Counted from the first letter of the stretch, positions 8,985 through 17,208 are shown. The stretch: 64,000 nt of DNA from Pontibacter fetidus (GCF_010119545.1 NZ_JAAEAA010000001.1:124001-188000); one strand, 5' to 3'. Notes: generated by a model from the letters alone, not told the origin. Translations and numbers: made by a program.

Positions 8985-10457
8985 ATGCGAAAAATAGTAG
9001 TAGTCGATTACCCGAAAGACTGGGAGACGAAAATGGAGGATGTAGAAGTTGTTGATGCCCAGACGTACCTGACAGATACTACTTATACAGATATAAAAAA
9101 CGCCCGAATATTTAATCTTTGCCGATCATATAAATACCAGAGTGCCGGTTATTATGTGTCGTTGCTGGCTGAGGCCCGTGGCCACAAACCCATACCCAGC
9201 GTTACCACCATGCAGGACCTTAAAACGCCAACTATAGCGCGGGCCATTACCATGGAAATTAACGACCTGGTACAGAAAAGCCTTAGTAAGTTAAAGTCTA
9301 AAACCTTTACCCTGAGCATATACTTTGGCCAGAATGTAGCACAGAAGTACGAGAAGCTTTGCAAGCAACTGCACGACCTGTTCCAGGCGCCGTTGCTGCG
9401 TGCCCAGTTTGTTTTCAAAGACGAATGGGTGCTGCAAAGTATATCGCCTATACCTGTTACCGATGTGCCGGAAAACCACAAACGTTATATGGTTAAGTTC
9501 GCGAAAGCATACTTTGCACGCCACCGTTTTTCAGGTGCCCGTATCAGCCGTAAAGTATACGATCTGGCCATTTTAGTGGACCCAGAAGAAAAAGCTCCGC
9601 CATCAAACGAACGCGCCATCCAAAATTTCGTAGAGGCAGCAGAACAGCAAGGGTTTTATACCGAACTCATTACCAAAGACGATTACCGCCGTTTGGCTGA
9701 GTTCGATGCCCTGTTTATCCGTGAGACAACTTCAGTTAACCATCATACCTATAAGTTTGCCCGTAAAGCGCACGCCGACGGTTTGGTGGTGATCGATGAT
9801 CCGGTTTCTATACTTCGGTGTACCAACAAAGTATACCTGGCCGAATTACTAACGAAAGCAAAAGTGCCTGTACCAAAAACCATGATCATCCATAAGGATA
9901 ACCGGGAACAAGTAGAAGCGGAACTGGGCCTGCCTTGTGTGCTTAAAAAGCCGGACAGTTCTTTCTCGCAAGGTGTGGTAAAGGCTAAAGATCGGAAAGG
10001 ACTGGAAAAACAGCTGGATGAAATGCTATCGGATTCTGAGCTAATAATTGGCCAGGAATTTACGCCGACAGATTTCGATTGGCGTATAGGCGTGCTGGAT
10101 AAACAGCCTTTATATGCCTGCAAGTATTTTATGGCCAAAGACCATTGGCAAATTTATAATTGGAACGGGAAAAAGAAACAGGACGAAGAAGGAGATGATG
10201 AAGTGGTGCCGTTTGAGGATGTTCCGTTTCATGTGTTGCATACTGCCCTTAAAGCCGCTAACCTGATAGGTGACGGCTTGTATGGGGTGGATCTGAAAGA
10301 AATTGACGGAAAAGCTTACGTAATAGAAGTAAACGATAACCCAAGTATAGACGCGGGTTGCGAAGATAAGATCCTAAAAAAAGAACTATATGCTGCTATC
10401 ATCAAATCCATTAAACGACGTATCGACAACCATAAAAACATCAGAACCGATGGATAG
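8985..10457 (+). CDS. RLAN-domain RimK-like ATP-grasp amide ligase
   Basis: 490-aa two-part protein. Residues 1 to about 190 match the RimK-like ATP-grasp N-terminal domain (RLAN; SYKYQSAGYYVSLLAEARGHK is diagnostic). The rest is an ATP-grasp ligase of the RimK/glutathione-synthetase type with CVLKKPDSSFSQGV (ATP-binding lysine), IIGQEFTPTDFDWRIGVL and YVIEVNDNPSIDAG (Mg-binding Glu and Asn). It should join a carboxylate to an amine using ATP through an acyl phosphate. It is second in a four-gene operon and overlaps the next gene by 8 nt. The substrate is unknown. Confidence 0.9.
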   Translation: MRKIVVVDYPKDWETKMEDVEVVDAQTYLTDTTYTDIKNARIFNLCRSYKYQSAGYYVSLLAEARGHKPIPSVTTMQDLKTPTIARAITMEINDLVQKSLSKLKSKTFTLSIYFGQNVAQKYEKLCKQLHDLFQAPLLRAQFVFKDEWVLQSISPIPVTDVPENHKRYMVKFAKAYFARHRFSGARISRKVYDLAILVDPEEKAPPSNERAIQNFVEAAEQQGFYTELITKDDYRRLAEFDALFIRETTSVNHHTYKFARKAHADGLVVIDDPVSILRCTNKVYLAELLTKAKVPVPKTMIIHKDNREQVEAELGLPCVLKKPDSSFSQGVVKAKDRKGLEKQLDEMLSDSELIIGQEFTPTDFDWRIGVLDKQPLYACKYFMAKDHWQIYNWNGKKKQDEEGDDEVVPFEDVPFHVLHTALKAANLIGDGLYGVDLKEIDGKAYVIEVNDNPSIDAGCEDKILKKELYAAIIKSIKRRIDNHKNIRTDG

Positions 10458-11709
10458 CCAACCTAAACGCACGCTGCACCTGTTCCAGGGTTACGGTGTG
10501 GAAATGGAGTACATGATCGTGAGTAAAAAAGACTTGCGTGTACTGCCCATCACCGACAAGCTGATATATGATGAAGTTGGGCGATACATTTCTGATGTAG
10601 AGTTTGGTGAAATAGCCTGGTCTAACGAACTGGTGTTACATGTAGTGGAGCTTAAAACGCAGGGGCCGGTAAGATCCTTAGAAGGTTTGCATTGCAAGTT
10701 TCAGGAACATGTTCAGAAGATAAACCAGATGCTGGAAAAGTATGACGCCATGCTGTTGCCAACCGGCGCGCACCCGCTCATGAACCCTGATACCGATACA
10801 CAACTATGGCCGCACGAGCATAATGCCGTTTACGAAGCCTATAACCGTATTTTCGATTGCAAAGGCCATGGATGGGCAAACCTGCAAAGCACGCATTTAA
10901 ACCTGCCTTTTGCTAACGACGAAGAGTTTGCTAAACTGCATGCCGCTATCCGCATGATTTTGCCAATATTACCTGCGCTAAGTGCCTCATCGCCTATACT
11001 GGACGGTAAAGTAACTGGCATGTTTGATTCTCGGCTGGAAGTATACCGACATAATCAGGGCAAAATCCCAAGTATAGCTGGCAAGGTTATTCCAGAGCCG
11101 GTTTTCAATAAGAAGGACTACGAAGAGCAGATACTACAAAAAATGTATGCCGATGTAGCGCCTTACGACCCGGAAGGAACGTTGCAGGAAGAGTTTCTGA
11201 ACTCACGTGGCGCCATTGCCCGTTTCGAGCGCAATACCATTGAAATCCGTTTGCTGGATATACAGGAGAGCCCGGTAGCAGATATGGCCGTGGTGCAGGC
11301 AACTATAGCTGTTATACAAGCTCTGATAGGAGAACGTTGGGTAGCCTTGAAAGAACTGATGAGCTTTGATGAGCAGAGGCTTTCGAGGATACTGGTTCAG
11401 GTTATTTCAAACGGACAGGAAACCATACTAACCGACCTGGAATTTTTGCGTTGCTTTGGCTTTGATAAGAAAGGTAATTGTACAGCCGGCGAACTATGGC
11501 GTCACCTGGCTAACGAATGCATCAATTTAGAAGAGCAACCGGAAGTACAGCATGCGCTCAATGTCATTCTTTCGCGGGGTAACCTGGCCAAACGTATTTT
11601 AGAAGCCACCAGACTAAACCCGGATACCCAGACAATAGAAAAAGTATATACGCAACTGGCGCACTGCCTGCAAAAAGGCGGCGTATACTTACCTGAAAAA
11701 CCATGCTAA
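10450..11709 (+). CDS. GCS2-family glutamate-cysteine ligase-like carboxylate-amine ligase
   Basis: 419-aa protein of the glutamine-synthetase-like fold. Visible GCS2 motifs are YGVEMEYMIV near the N-terminus, TGAHPLMNP, NLQSTHLNLPF, LSASSPILDGKVTGMFDSRLE and YRHNQGKIPSIAG. It is the YbdK type rather than classical GshA. The start at 10450 (MDSQPKRTL) gives an ATGGATAG overlap with the upstream stop; a longer frame from 10390 would lie wholly inside the ATP-grasp gene and is unlikely. It overlaps the next gene by 7 nt. It is expected to activate a gamma- or alpha-carboxylate and attach an amino acid; the product is unknown. Confidence 0.88.
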   Translation: MDSQPKRTLHLFQGYGVEMEYMIVSKKDLRVLPITDKLIYDEVGRYISDVEFGEIAWSNELVLHVVELKTQGPVRSLEGLHCKFQEHVQKINQMLEKYDAMLLPTGAHPLMNPDTDTQLWPHEHNAVYEAYNRIFDCKGHGWANLQSTHLNLPFANDEEFAKLHAAIRMILPILPALSASSPILDGKVTGMFDSRLEVYRHNQGKIPSIAGKVIPEPVFNKKDYEEQILQKMYADVAPYDPEGTLQEEFLNSRGAIARFERNTIEIRLLDIQESPVADMAVVQATIAVIQALIGERWVALKELMSFDEQRLSRILVQVISNGQETILTDLEFLRCFGFDKKGNCTAGELWRHLANECINLEEQPEVQHALNVILSRGNLAKRILEATRLNPDTQTIEKVYTQLAHCLQKGGVYLPEKPC

Positions 11710-12431
11710 AACTATTGCTTACCTGCGAACATGGCGGCAACCAGGTACCTGCCGTTTACACCTCCTTATTCAAAGAAAAACAGGAAGTGCTGAACTCGCA
11801 TGAAGGCTATGACATTGGGGCTCTGGAGCTGTTTAAGGAACTGGAGCCCTTAGCAGATAAAACGTTTTATGCTGAAACCTCGCGCTTGCTGGTTGAGCTT
11901 AACCGGTCGCTGCACCACGCCAAACTCTTTTCCGATATAACCAAAGATATCCACGACGATGAAAAGGCAGCTATACTAAAGGAATATTACTTCCCGTACC
12001 GGGAGCAGGTAGAGCATTTGATAGATGATTTTGTGATGGCTGGCAGACAGGTGTTGCATGTAGCTGTGCACACGTTTACCCCGGAGCTGAATGGCGAAGT
12101 GCGCGAAACAGACATCGGGTTACTTTATGACCCAAAGCGTAAGCTGGAACAAACAATTTGCCGCCGCTGGAAACAGGAACTTCAAAACTGTGCTGAAGAT
12201 ATAGTAGTACGGTTCAACTACCCATACTTAGGTATAGCAGATGGTTTTCCGACTTATTTGCGCCGAAAATTTACAGACGAACAATACATTGGCGTTGAAC
12301 TGGAAGTGAACCAGAAATTTGTGCAGACCGACGAAGCACGATGGGAGTATCTGAAACGTGCGATTTATACGTCGCTAGAAGCTACCCTCTCATATTTCAG
12401 GCCTGAACTATCTGCAGAGGATGAACTATAA
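11703..12431 (+). CDS. N-formylglutamate amidohydrolase-like protein
   Basis: 242-aa soluble protein of the N-formylglutamate amidohydrolase (HutG-type) family. Visible features are LLLTCEHGGNQVP at the N-terminus, SHEGYDIGALEL, the SRLLVELNRSL block, VAVHTFTP and a late GVELEVNQKF block, all typical of this zinc amidohydrolase family. No histidine-utilisation genes are near, so the real substrate is probably an N-acyl or amide compound linked to the two upstream ligases. It overlaps the GCS2 gene by 7 nt, so all four genes should be made together. Confidence 0.87.
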   Translation: MLKLLLTCEHGGNQVPAVYTSLFKEKQEVLNSHEGYDIGALELFKELEPLADKTFYAETSRLLVELNRSLHHAKLFSDITKDIHDDEKAAILKEYYFPYREQVEHLIDDFVMAGRQVLHVAVHTFTPELNGEVRETDIGLLYDPKRKLEQTICRRWKQELQNCAEDIVVRFNYPYLGIADGFPTYLRRKFTDEQYIGVELEVNQKFVQTDEARWEYLKRAIYTSLEATLSYFRPELSAEDEL

Positions 12432-12627
12432 CCTATCATGCTTATAAGCTCATGTGTAATACTGCTTTAATTCTTTAGTTATTAGGTCTACTATAGTTCA
12501 GACACCGCACTATTTAGCAAACTCGCCCTAAATACTATAACAAAAACCAACTATATATAGTATGAAATAGCAGTAAAACCCACTTTTAGATTTTTTCAAA
12601 ATAAACTATCACATAACCCCTTTAACT

Positions 12628-13233
12628 ATGAAATTCAGAAATTTACTTCAATTAGTGTTTGTTTTGATTGCCGGCCAGTTACTTTTTGCGTGTAACTCTG
12701 CTAAGTATTATGAGTTTGCTGCACATAAGCAAGCTCCTTACTATGAGGCCAAGCAAAAACAAGCTCCGGCAGTAACTGCTGACGAAACACAAAGCCTAAG
12801 CACTATAGCCATGGCCGCAGCCGAAGAAGAAGCCACACAAAAAGCCGAAGCTCCGGCCCTGCAGGCATCTATCGAAACCAAAGCTGTAACTGCTCCTGTA
12901 AAACTGGCTCCGGTAGCTCCGGCTAAGATTGAGGCTGCCGCTACTACCAACACAATCTCCGAAAAAGAAGCACTGGAGCTTGTAAAAGAGCGTGTAGCAA
13001 CTATGACAAAAGCTGAAAAGAAAGAGCTTAAAAAAGACCTGCGCGAAGCCATGAAACAAAGTGGCTCCAGAACATCCATAGTTGAAATCATTCTGGCAGT
13101 TCTGCTTCCGCCGCTGGCTGTTTTCCTGCACGATGGTATTGGAACTTCCTTCTGGATCAGCCTTATTCTAACGCTGCTCTTCTGGATTCCGGGTGTGATC
13201 TACGCCTTGCTGGTTGTAACAGACACGATTTAA
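12628..13233 (+). CDS. Lipoprotein with C-terminal YqaE/Pmp3 membrane domain
   Basis: 201-aa protein with a lipoprotein signal (LIAGQLLFACNSA; lipidated Cys at residue 22), an Ala/Pro/Thr/Glu-rich linker of about 80 residues, a charged helix (EKEALELVKERVATMTKAEKKELKK region) and a C-terminal two-helix YqaE/Pmp3-like hydrophobic domain containing LPPLAVFLHDGIG. Pmp3/YqaE proteins are normally about 50 aa and stress-induced, so the fusion to a lipobox and linker is notable. It stands alone with a clear terminator behind it. The role may be envelope stress or membrane potential; not proven. Confidence 0.82.
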   Translation: MKFRNLLQLVFVLIAGQLLFACNSAKYYEFAAHKQAPYYEAKQKQAPAVTADETQSLSTIAMAAAEEEATQKAEAPALQASIETKAVTAPVKLAPVAPAKIEAAATTNTISEKEALELVKERVATMTKAEKKELKKDLREAMKQSGSRTSIVEIILAVLLPPLAVFLHDGIGTSFWISLILTLLFWIPGVIYALLVVTDTI

Positions 13234-13254
13234 CGAACGATATCTGTACTCTTG

Positions 13255-13278
13255 AAAAGCACCTGCAAAGGTGCTTTT
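13255..13278 (+). terminator. Rho-independent terminator after the YqaE-lipoprotein gene
   Basis: Perfect stem AAAAGCACCT / AGGTGCTTTT with a 4-nt loop followed by a T-rich stretch, 22 nt after the stop at 13233. It isolates this gene from the dnaJ-family gene downstream. Confidence 0.85.
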
Positions 13279-13384
13279 CTTGTTTATAGCTGTTTTGTAA
13301 TTTAGTGTAAACCGGTAAGGCATTAGCACGTTTTATAAGTTATACTACTGATGTTTTTACAGGCAGTATAAAAGCACTTCAACT

Positions 13385-14332
13385 ATGGATTACAAGGACT
13401 ATTACAAAATACTGGGCGTCGATAAAAAAGCTTCTCAGGCAGATATAAAAAAGGCTTATCGGACGCTTGCCAAAAAGTATCACCCGGATAAAAATAAAGG
13501 CGACAAAACTGCCGAAGATAAGTTTAAAGACATTAGTGAAGCCTACGAAGTAATTGGCGACGAAGAAAAACGGAAGCAGTATGACCAGCTGGGCTCTAAC
13601 TGGCGCCAGTACCAGAATGCAGGCGGTGGTTTTGGAGGCCAGCAGGGCCAGTATTATGGTGGTCAGCCAGGCGGTGGCTTCCGTGGTTTTGAAGGCGATG
13701 CCGATATGTTTGGAGGTGGCTTTTCGGAGTTCTTTCAGCAGTTTTTTGGAGGCGGTGGTGGCGGCTTCGGGCAGCAGGGCAGAGGCGGCAGAGGGCAAGC
13801 ACCAAAAGGGCAGGACCTGGAAGCTGAAATGGAAATTACGTTGCAGGAAGCATATCATGGAGCGTCACGGTTACTTAGCCTGCACAACCAGCAGCTGCGT
13901 ATTACTACCAAACCAGGCGTGGCCGACGGGCAGGTGCTCCGGATAAAAGGGAAAGGCGGACAGATGGGCGGTAGTGGCACACCAGGCGATCTGTACATTA
14001 AGGTTTTTGTTAAGCCAGACCCTACGTTTGAGCGCAAAGGCAACGACCTGTATACCACCGCCAGCATTGACCTATACACAGCTATACTTGGCGGGGATGC
14101 ACATGTTCGCACCCTGACCGGCGAATTGAAACTGAAGATACCAGCAGGCACACAAAATGATAAAACGCTGCGCCTGCGCGGCAAAGGCATGCCTGTTTAT
14201 GGCAAACCCGACCAGTACGGAGACCTTTACGTAAAGATAACTATAGCACTACCAACACACCTGAACACAGAAGAAAGAGACCTGTTTCAGAAACTTCGTG
14301 ATCTGCAGCAGGAAAAGGCTACGGCCCGGTAA
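13385..14332 (+). CDS. cbpA: CbpA-type (zinc-finger-less) DnaJ co-chaperone
   Basis: 315-aa J-domain protein stimulating DnaK ATPase. The J domain spans residues 1 to about 70 with the HPD motif at 33-35 (KKYHPDKNK). A Gly/Phe-rich region at about 75-135 follows, then two DnaJ C-terminal beta domains with no CxxCxGxG zinc finger. That architecture is CbpA/class B rather than DnaJ. The start codon of the next gene overlaps its stop by 1 nt (TAATG). The gene before it is closed off by a terminator, so it has its own promoter in 13279-13384. Confidence 0.88.
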   Translation: MDYKDYYKILGVDKKASQADIKKAYRTLAKKYHPDKNKGDKTAEDKFKDISEAYEVIGDEEKRKQYDQLGSNWRQYQNAGGGFGGQQGQYYGGQPGGGFRGFEGDADMFGGGFSEFFQQFFGGGGGGFGQQGRGGRGQAPKGQDLEAEMEITLQEAYHGASRLLSLHNQQLRITTKPGVADGQVLRIKGKGGQMGGSGTPGDLYIKVFVKPDPTFERKGNDLYTTASIDLYTAILGGDAHVRTLTGELKLKIPAGTQNDKTLRLRGKGMPVYGKPDQYGDLYVKITIALPTHLNTEERDLFQKLRDLQQEKATAR

Positions 14333-14715
14333 TGTATAAACCCAAAGCAATTGAAACTATGTTAGCAACCTTCGAACAACTACAGTATAGCAACCTCATC
14401 AATGGTTTTCTGGACAGTATAGCCGAACGTAACCTGAAATTTTATGCCAGCGACCTGCTGGAAAAACATGGTTGCCAGAGCCGGGAAGAACTGGGACAGG
14501 CTGTAAAACGTGCCACTGAAGTTTGCAGCTGTATGCATTTGCCCCTACAGGAAAATATAAAAACCGTTTACCGCGCACAAAACGGCCAGGTGATACAGGA
14601 CTGGCGCCTTTCGCCTATGGCTTATATGTTACTGGTCATCAACTCCGATGCCCGAAACCAGTTAGTTGCCCACCTGCAGGTAGAGCTTATCAAACGTGCC
14701 CTTCACCAGGAATAA
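14332..14715 (+). CDS. Small DinD/BRO-N-like protein coupled to cbpA
   Basis: 127-aa protein of uncertain family. Residues about 38-120 (ASDLLEKHG, a charged helix KRATEVCS, then DWRLSPMAYMLLVINSD and VAHLQVELIKR) follow the pattern of the DinD/BRO-N domain, in which an LSRYACYLI-N-D block and a late Q helix are diagnostic. It occupies the slot where CbpM modulators sit beside cbpA in other bacteria, but it does not look like the MerR-type CbpM fold. It overlaps the cbpA stop by 1 nt and converges with truC (26-nt overlap at the 3' ends). The homology claim rests on eye alignment only. Confidence 0.6.
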   Translation: MYKPKAIETMLATFEQLQYSNLINGFLDSIAERNLKFYASDLLEKHGCQSREELGQAVKRATEVCSCMHLPLQENIKTVYRAQNGQVIQDWRLSPMAYMLLVINSDARNQLVAHLQVELIKRALHQE

Positions 14716-15451
14716 CTGCCGTACTTTCAGGTAACATTACGTGATGTGATTTTAATGCTTCTATCCAGTTAAAGTGTTGGCAAATTTGTGCCATGCCTGG
14801 CGATAGCGGCGCCTTTAGGTGTATTTGCTGGGCTGTAAAAGGATGTATGAAAAATAGTGTTTCGGAATGCAGGTGCATGGTTGAACTGGCTAGCTCTTCC
14901 AGAAACATTTTATTATGACGCCAGTCGCCGTGCTTTTTATCCCCGATAATGTAATGGCGTATGTGTGCGAAATGCTTGCGTATCTGGTGCATGCGGCCGG
15001 TCTCGGGTTTGACTTGCACCAGACTATAGCGCGCAGTGGTGTAGCGGCCAACCGGTATCGGTAATTCTATAGTTGCCAGGCGGGTGTAATGGGTAATGGC
15101 ATCCTGTGTTGCTTTATGCTGATGGTCTTTGTCCGGCCGGATGGGGTTATCGATAGTGGCTTCTTCGGGAGTATAACCACGAACTATAGCATAATAGACT
15201 TTACCTGTTTCCCGTTCTTCAAACAATTTTACTAGTGGGGCCGCAGCTTCCGGAGATTTAGCAAACAACAGCACACCCGAGGTGCCACGGTCCAGGCGAT
15301 GCACGGCGTATACCTTTTGGCCCAGTTGGTCGCGCAGCAGTTGCAAGGCAAATTCTTTCTTTTCTTCAGCGATGCGTGTACGGTGAACCAGTAAGCCGTT
15401 TGGTTTATTGATGGCCACGTAATGGGCATCTTCAAAAATAATATCCAGCAC
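14690..15451 (-). CDS. truC: RluA-family tRNA pseudouridine synthase (TruC-like)
   Basis: 253-aa pseudouridine synthase. The catalytic motif YAVHRLDRGTSGVLLFAKS contains the active aspartate. The opening VAINKPNGLLVHRTRIAE and GKVYYAIVRGYTPEE, and the compact length without an S4 domain, match TruC, which modifies U65 of tRNA. Other short RluA paralogues cannot be excluded. A good -7 box lies at 15473-15480, about 22 nt upstream. Its 3' end overlaps the DinD-like gene by 26 nt. Confidence 0.85.
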   Translation of the reverse strand: MLDIIFEDAHYVAINKPNGLLVHRTRIAEEKKEFALQLLRDQLGQKVYAVHRLDRGTSGVLLFAKSPEAAAPLVKLFEERETGKVYYAIVRGYTPEEATIDNPIRPDKDHQHKATQDAITHYTRLATIELPIPVGRYTTARYSLVQVKPETGRMHQIRKHFAHIRHYIIGDKKHGDWRHNKMFLEELASSTMHLHSETLFFIHPFTAQQIHLKAPLSPGMAQICQHFNWIEALKSHHVMLPESTAVIPGEGHV

Positions 15452-15472
15452 AGTATAAGCGAATTAAAGGGG

Positions 15473-15480
15473 CAAAGGTA
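15473..15480 (-). promoter_or_regulatory. Bacteroidota -7 promoter box for truC
   Basis: Reads TACCTTTG on the minus strand, an exact match to the TAnnTTTG -7 consensus of the Bacteroidota housekeeping sigma factor. It starts 22 nt upstream of the truC ATG. Confidence 0.6.
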
Positions 15481-15586
15481 CGCATAAATTATAGTGATGT
15501 AGACCGGGTAATAGTTGCCATCTATACTTTAACCAACATTGCGCGTAAAATCCTGAAATTAGTGCGGAAGGCAAACTACCAAATCA

Positions 15587-15594
15587 TACCTTTG
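15587..15594 (+). promoter_or_regulatory. Bacteroidota -7 promoter box for the 66-aa gene
   Basis: TACCTTTG, an exact TAnnTTTG match, ends 17 nt before the ATG at 15612, giving a very short leader. No TTTG -33 element is at the expected distance. Confidence 0.55.
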
Positions 15595-15611
15595 CACTTC
15601 TGAAAACAACT

Positions 15612-15812
15612 ATGGCTTTAGCATTTAATAATCTCCGGAAAGGAAATAAATACAGGCTCCGTAACCACGGCGAAGTATACGAATTTTGGGTAGTAGATAT
15701 GCCGGAAGAAAATGTGTACCAATTAAAAGACCTGTATACTTTAGAACTATACCTGCTGCACGAGCTTATACAGTTTGGTAAAGGCAAAGACTACGACCTG
15801 GAAGAACTATAG
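15612..15812 (+). CDS. Small conserved-looking hypothetical protein, 66 aa
   Basis: Unrecognised soluble 66-aa protein, MALAFNNLRKGNKYRLRNHG onward, with a beta-rich N-terminal half (NKYRLRNHGEVYEFWVVDMPE) and an acidic C-terminus (GKDYDLEEL). A -7 promoter box sits just upstream and codon use resembles its neighbours, which supports a real gene. Its stop TAG is formed by an AACTATAGTT palindrome. It converges with the gene at 15814 with a 1-nt gap. No function can be assigned. Confidence 0.7.
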   Translation: MALAFNNLRKGNKYRLRNHGEVYEFWVVDMPEENVYQLKDLYTLELYLLHELIQFGKGKDYDLEEL

Positions 15813-15813
15813 T

Positions 15814-16074
15814 TCAGGCGCGATCTACTTTGCCTTTCAAATCCCAGTGGCTTTTTAAGATTTCCTGGCTGTTGGGTTTCCGAACTATAGTTCGCACATA
15901 CCGTTCCCCGGTAATGGCACCATCCGGCCGGCGGGTGCCAATAAAAAGCGTTACCGGTTCTCCATTCTCATTGGTTATAAATGTAAGGTCTTTGCCCAGC
16001 ATTTTGTCATCTATGCGCGCGTCAGGCGAATAGGTTTTCTGTAAAAAGTAAGCAATTTTTTTGTTCAGTGCCAT
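15814..16074 (-). CDS. Hypothetical protein, 86 aa
   Basis: Unrecognised small soluble protein. The likely start is MALNKKIAYFLQ at 16074; a longer frame to 16152 would add 26 residues that look like translated leader. The core FITNENGEPVTLFIGTRRPD and GERYVRTIVRKP suggests a small beta-sheet domain, and the C-terminus SHWDLKGKVDRA is basic. It is convergent with the 66-aa gene. No signal peptide or TM segment. Function unknown. Confidence 0.68.
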   Translation of the reverse strand: MALNKKIAYFLQKTYSPDARIDDKMLGKDLTFITNENGEPVTLFIGTRRPDGAITGERYVRTIVRKPNSQEILKSHWDLKGKVDRA

Positions 16075-16240
16075 AAGCAGTATACGCCGCAAAATAACAT
16101 CATGGTTTAAATTCAGGCGTAAAAGGCTGCCCGTAAAAATACTAACGAACACCCGCCAGATCTTAAAATTTAGTTAAAAGCGCCACAAAATCTTATAAAT
16201 TACGGTATACAAAATTGTACCAGTTAGTTTAAGGTGAGTT

Positions 16241-16690
16241 ATGCATTTAACAAAAGTTAGAGACCTTCTGAAAGTTGAAGAACAATTACCGGCTCCGGAA
16301 GTAGAAGACTTTCTGAAATTATACCGCTGTAAAAGTAATGATGTATTGCTGGCCGACTGGTCCGGAATTTTGTATGCCGACAGAGCAAGAGCGGGTTGTA
16401 CTGCCATTCTGGATACACTGCGGGCGCATCCTTTCCCAAAAATATTGAACAATAACATAAAAGTGACAGGGCATTACCCGGGTGCTATCGAGTGGGTTGG
16501 CAAAGTATGGTTTCCGGGGATGTATGCGTTAGGTACACGACATTTTGCATGGGTCTATTCGCCTGCCTTCTATACCCAGATCAGCACCGACGAAATTGTA
16601 AAGCTTAGCTCTAAAGTAGAGATCCAGACGTTTTATGACATTGAAGATGCCTGCCAATGGCTGCTGGCGACTCCTTCCCCTGGTGAATAG
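16241..16690 (+). CDS. STAS/SpoIIAA-like hypothetical protein
   Basis: 149-aa soluble protein. The alternation of strands and helices, with ILNNNIKVTGHYPGAIEWVGKVWFP in the middle and a C-terminal IQTFYDIEDACQWLLA, resembles SpoIIAA/STAS-like proteins found in Cytophagales, where the last helix follows an F-x-D-x-E-x-A-x-x-WL pattern. I see no catalytic residues. It is flanked by unrelated small genes and probably monocistronic. The assignment is by fold pattern and is tentative. Confidence 0.65.
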   Translation: MHLTKVRDLLKVEEQLPAPEVEDFLKLYRCKSNDVLLADWSGILYADRARAGCTAILDTLRAHPFPKILNNNIKVTGHYPGAIEWVGKVWFPGMYALGTRHFAWVYSPAFYTQISTDEIVKLSSKVEIQTFYDIEDACQWLLATPSPGE

Positions 16691-16812
16691 ACTATAGTTT
16701 CAGCATAGTTTTGCAATACACGCTAAACTGCGGGCGTTGTGTAAACATAGTTAACTGGTAAGCCAACGTAGCCAATTCTAACACGTATAGCTTAACATAA
16801 ATATAGCGAAAG

Positions 16813-17079
16813 ATGCAGGCACACGATAATCACTACTTTGTATACATTTGCGGGGGTGAGCCCGGCAATAATTTACAGATCGGCACTTCTGAAAACTTAC
16901 AGCAACACTTGCAAAAAGGCCAGTCGCACACCCAGAAATTAGTGTATTACGAGCATTACGACCGTGAAGCAATAGCACTTGCCCGCGAAAAGCAGATAAA
17001 AGAAAGCAGCTCTAACGATAATCAGAAACTGATCGAGTCAATGAACCCGAACTGGCTGGATTTAAGCGACCTGTTATAA
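16813..17079 (+). CDS. GIY-YIG domain protein, probably catalytically degenerate
   Basis: 88-aa protein matching the single-domain GIY-YIG (UPF0213/YhbQ-type) layout: FVYICGG, then LQIGTSENLQQHL, KLVYYEHYD and REAIALAREKQIKE. In active members the second motif is YIG followed by an arginine in a helix (RRL). Here the motif is QIG and the arginine position is Gln, so nuclease activity is doubtful. The C-terminal NPNWLDLSDLL matches the W-D-L tail of this family. It may keep DNA binding or another role. Confidence 0.75.
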   Translation: MQAHDNHYFVYICGGEPGNNLQIGTSENLQQHLQKGQSHTQKLVYYEHYDREAIALAREKQIKESSSNDNQKLIESMNPNWLDLSDLL

Positions 17080-17161
17080 GCGGAAGCTTTCGTGATCCAT
17101 TTTCTGGAGGAGTACAGATGAATGCTGTGTAGAAGAGGCCGTTAATGGCGGGTATTTTTTG

Positions 17162-17169
17162 TACCTTTG
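17162..17169 (+). promoter_or_regulatory. Bacteroidota -7 promoter box for the CDF transporter
   Basis: TACCTTTG, an exact -7 consensus, ends 39 nt before the ATG at 17209. Because the box overlaps a possible earlier start at 17167, it supports the later start. Confidence 0.55.
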
Positions 17170-17208
17170 CGGGGTAAACATTTCTTCCAACCACAGCTTA
17201 ACTTCCGG

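Noticed and set aside
10390..10449. Longer start for the GCS2 gene at 10390
   Set aside because: It would place 20 extra residues inside the ATP-grasp gene, with a sequence unlike any GCS2 protein; 10450 gives a normal start.
14332..14715. Phage BRO protein as sign of horizontal transfer
   Set aside because: The gene is coupled to a chromosomal dnaJ-family gene, and base use matches the neighbours.
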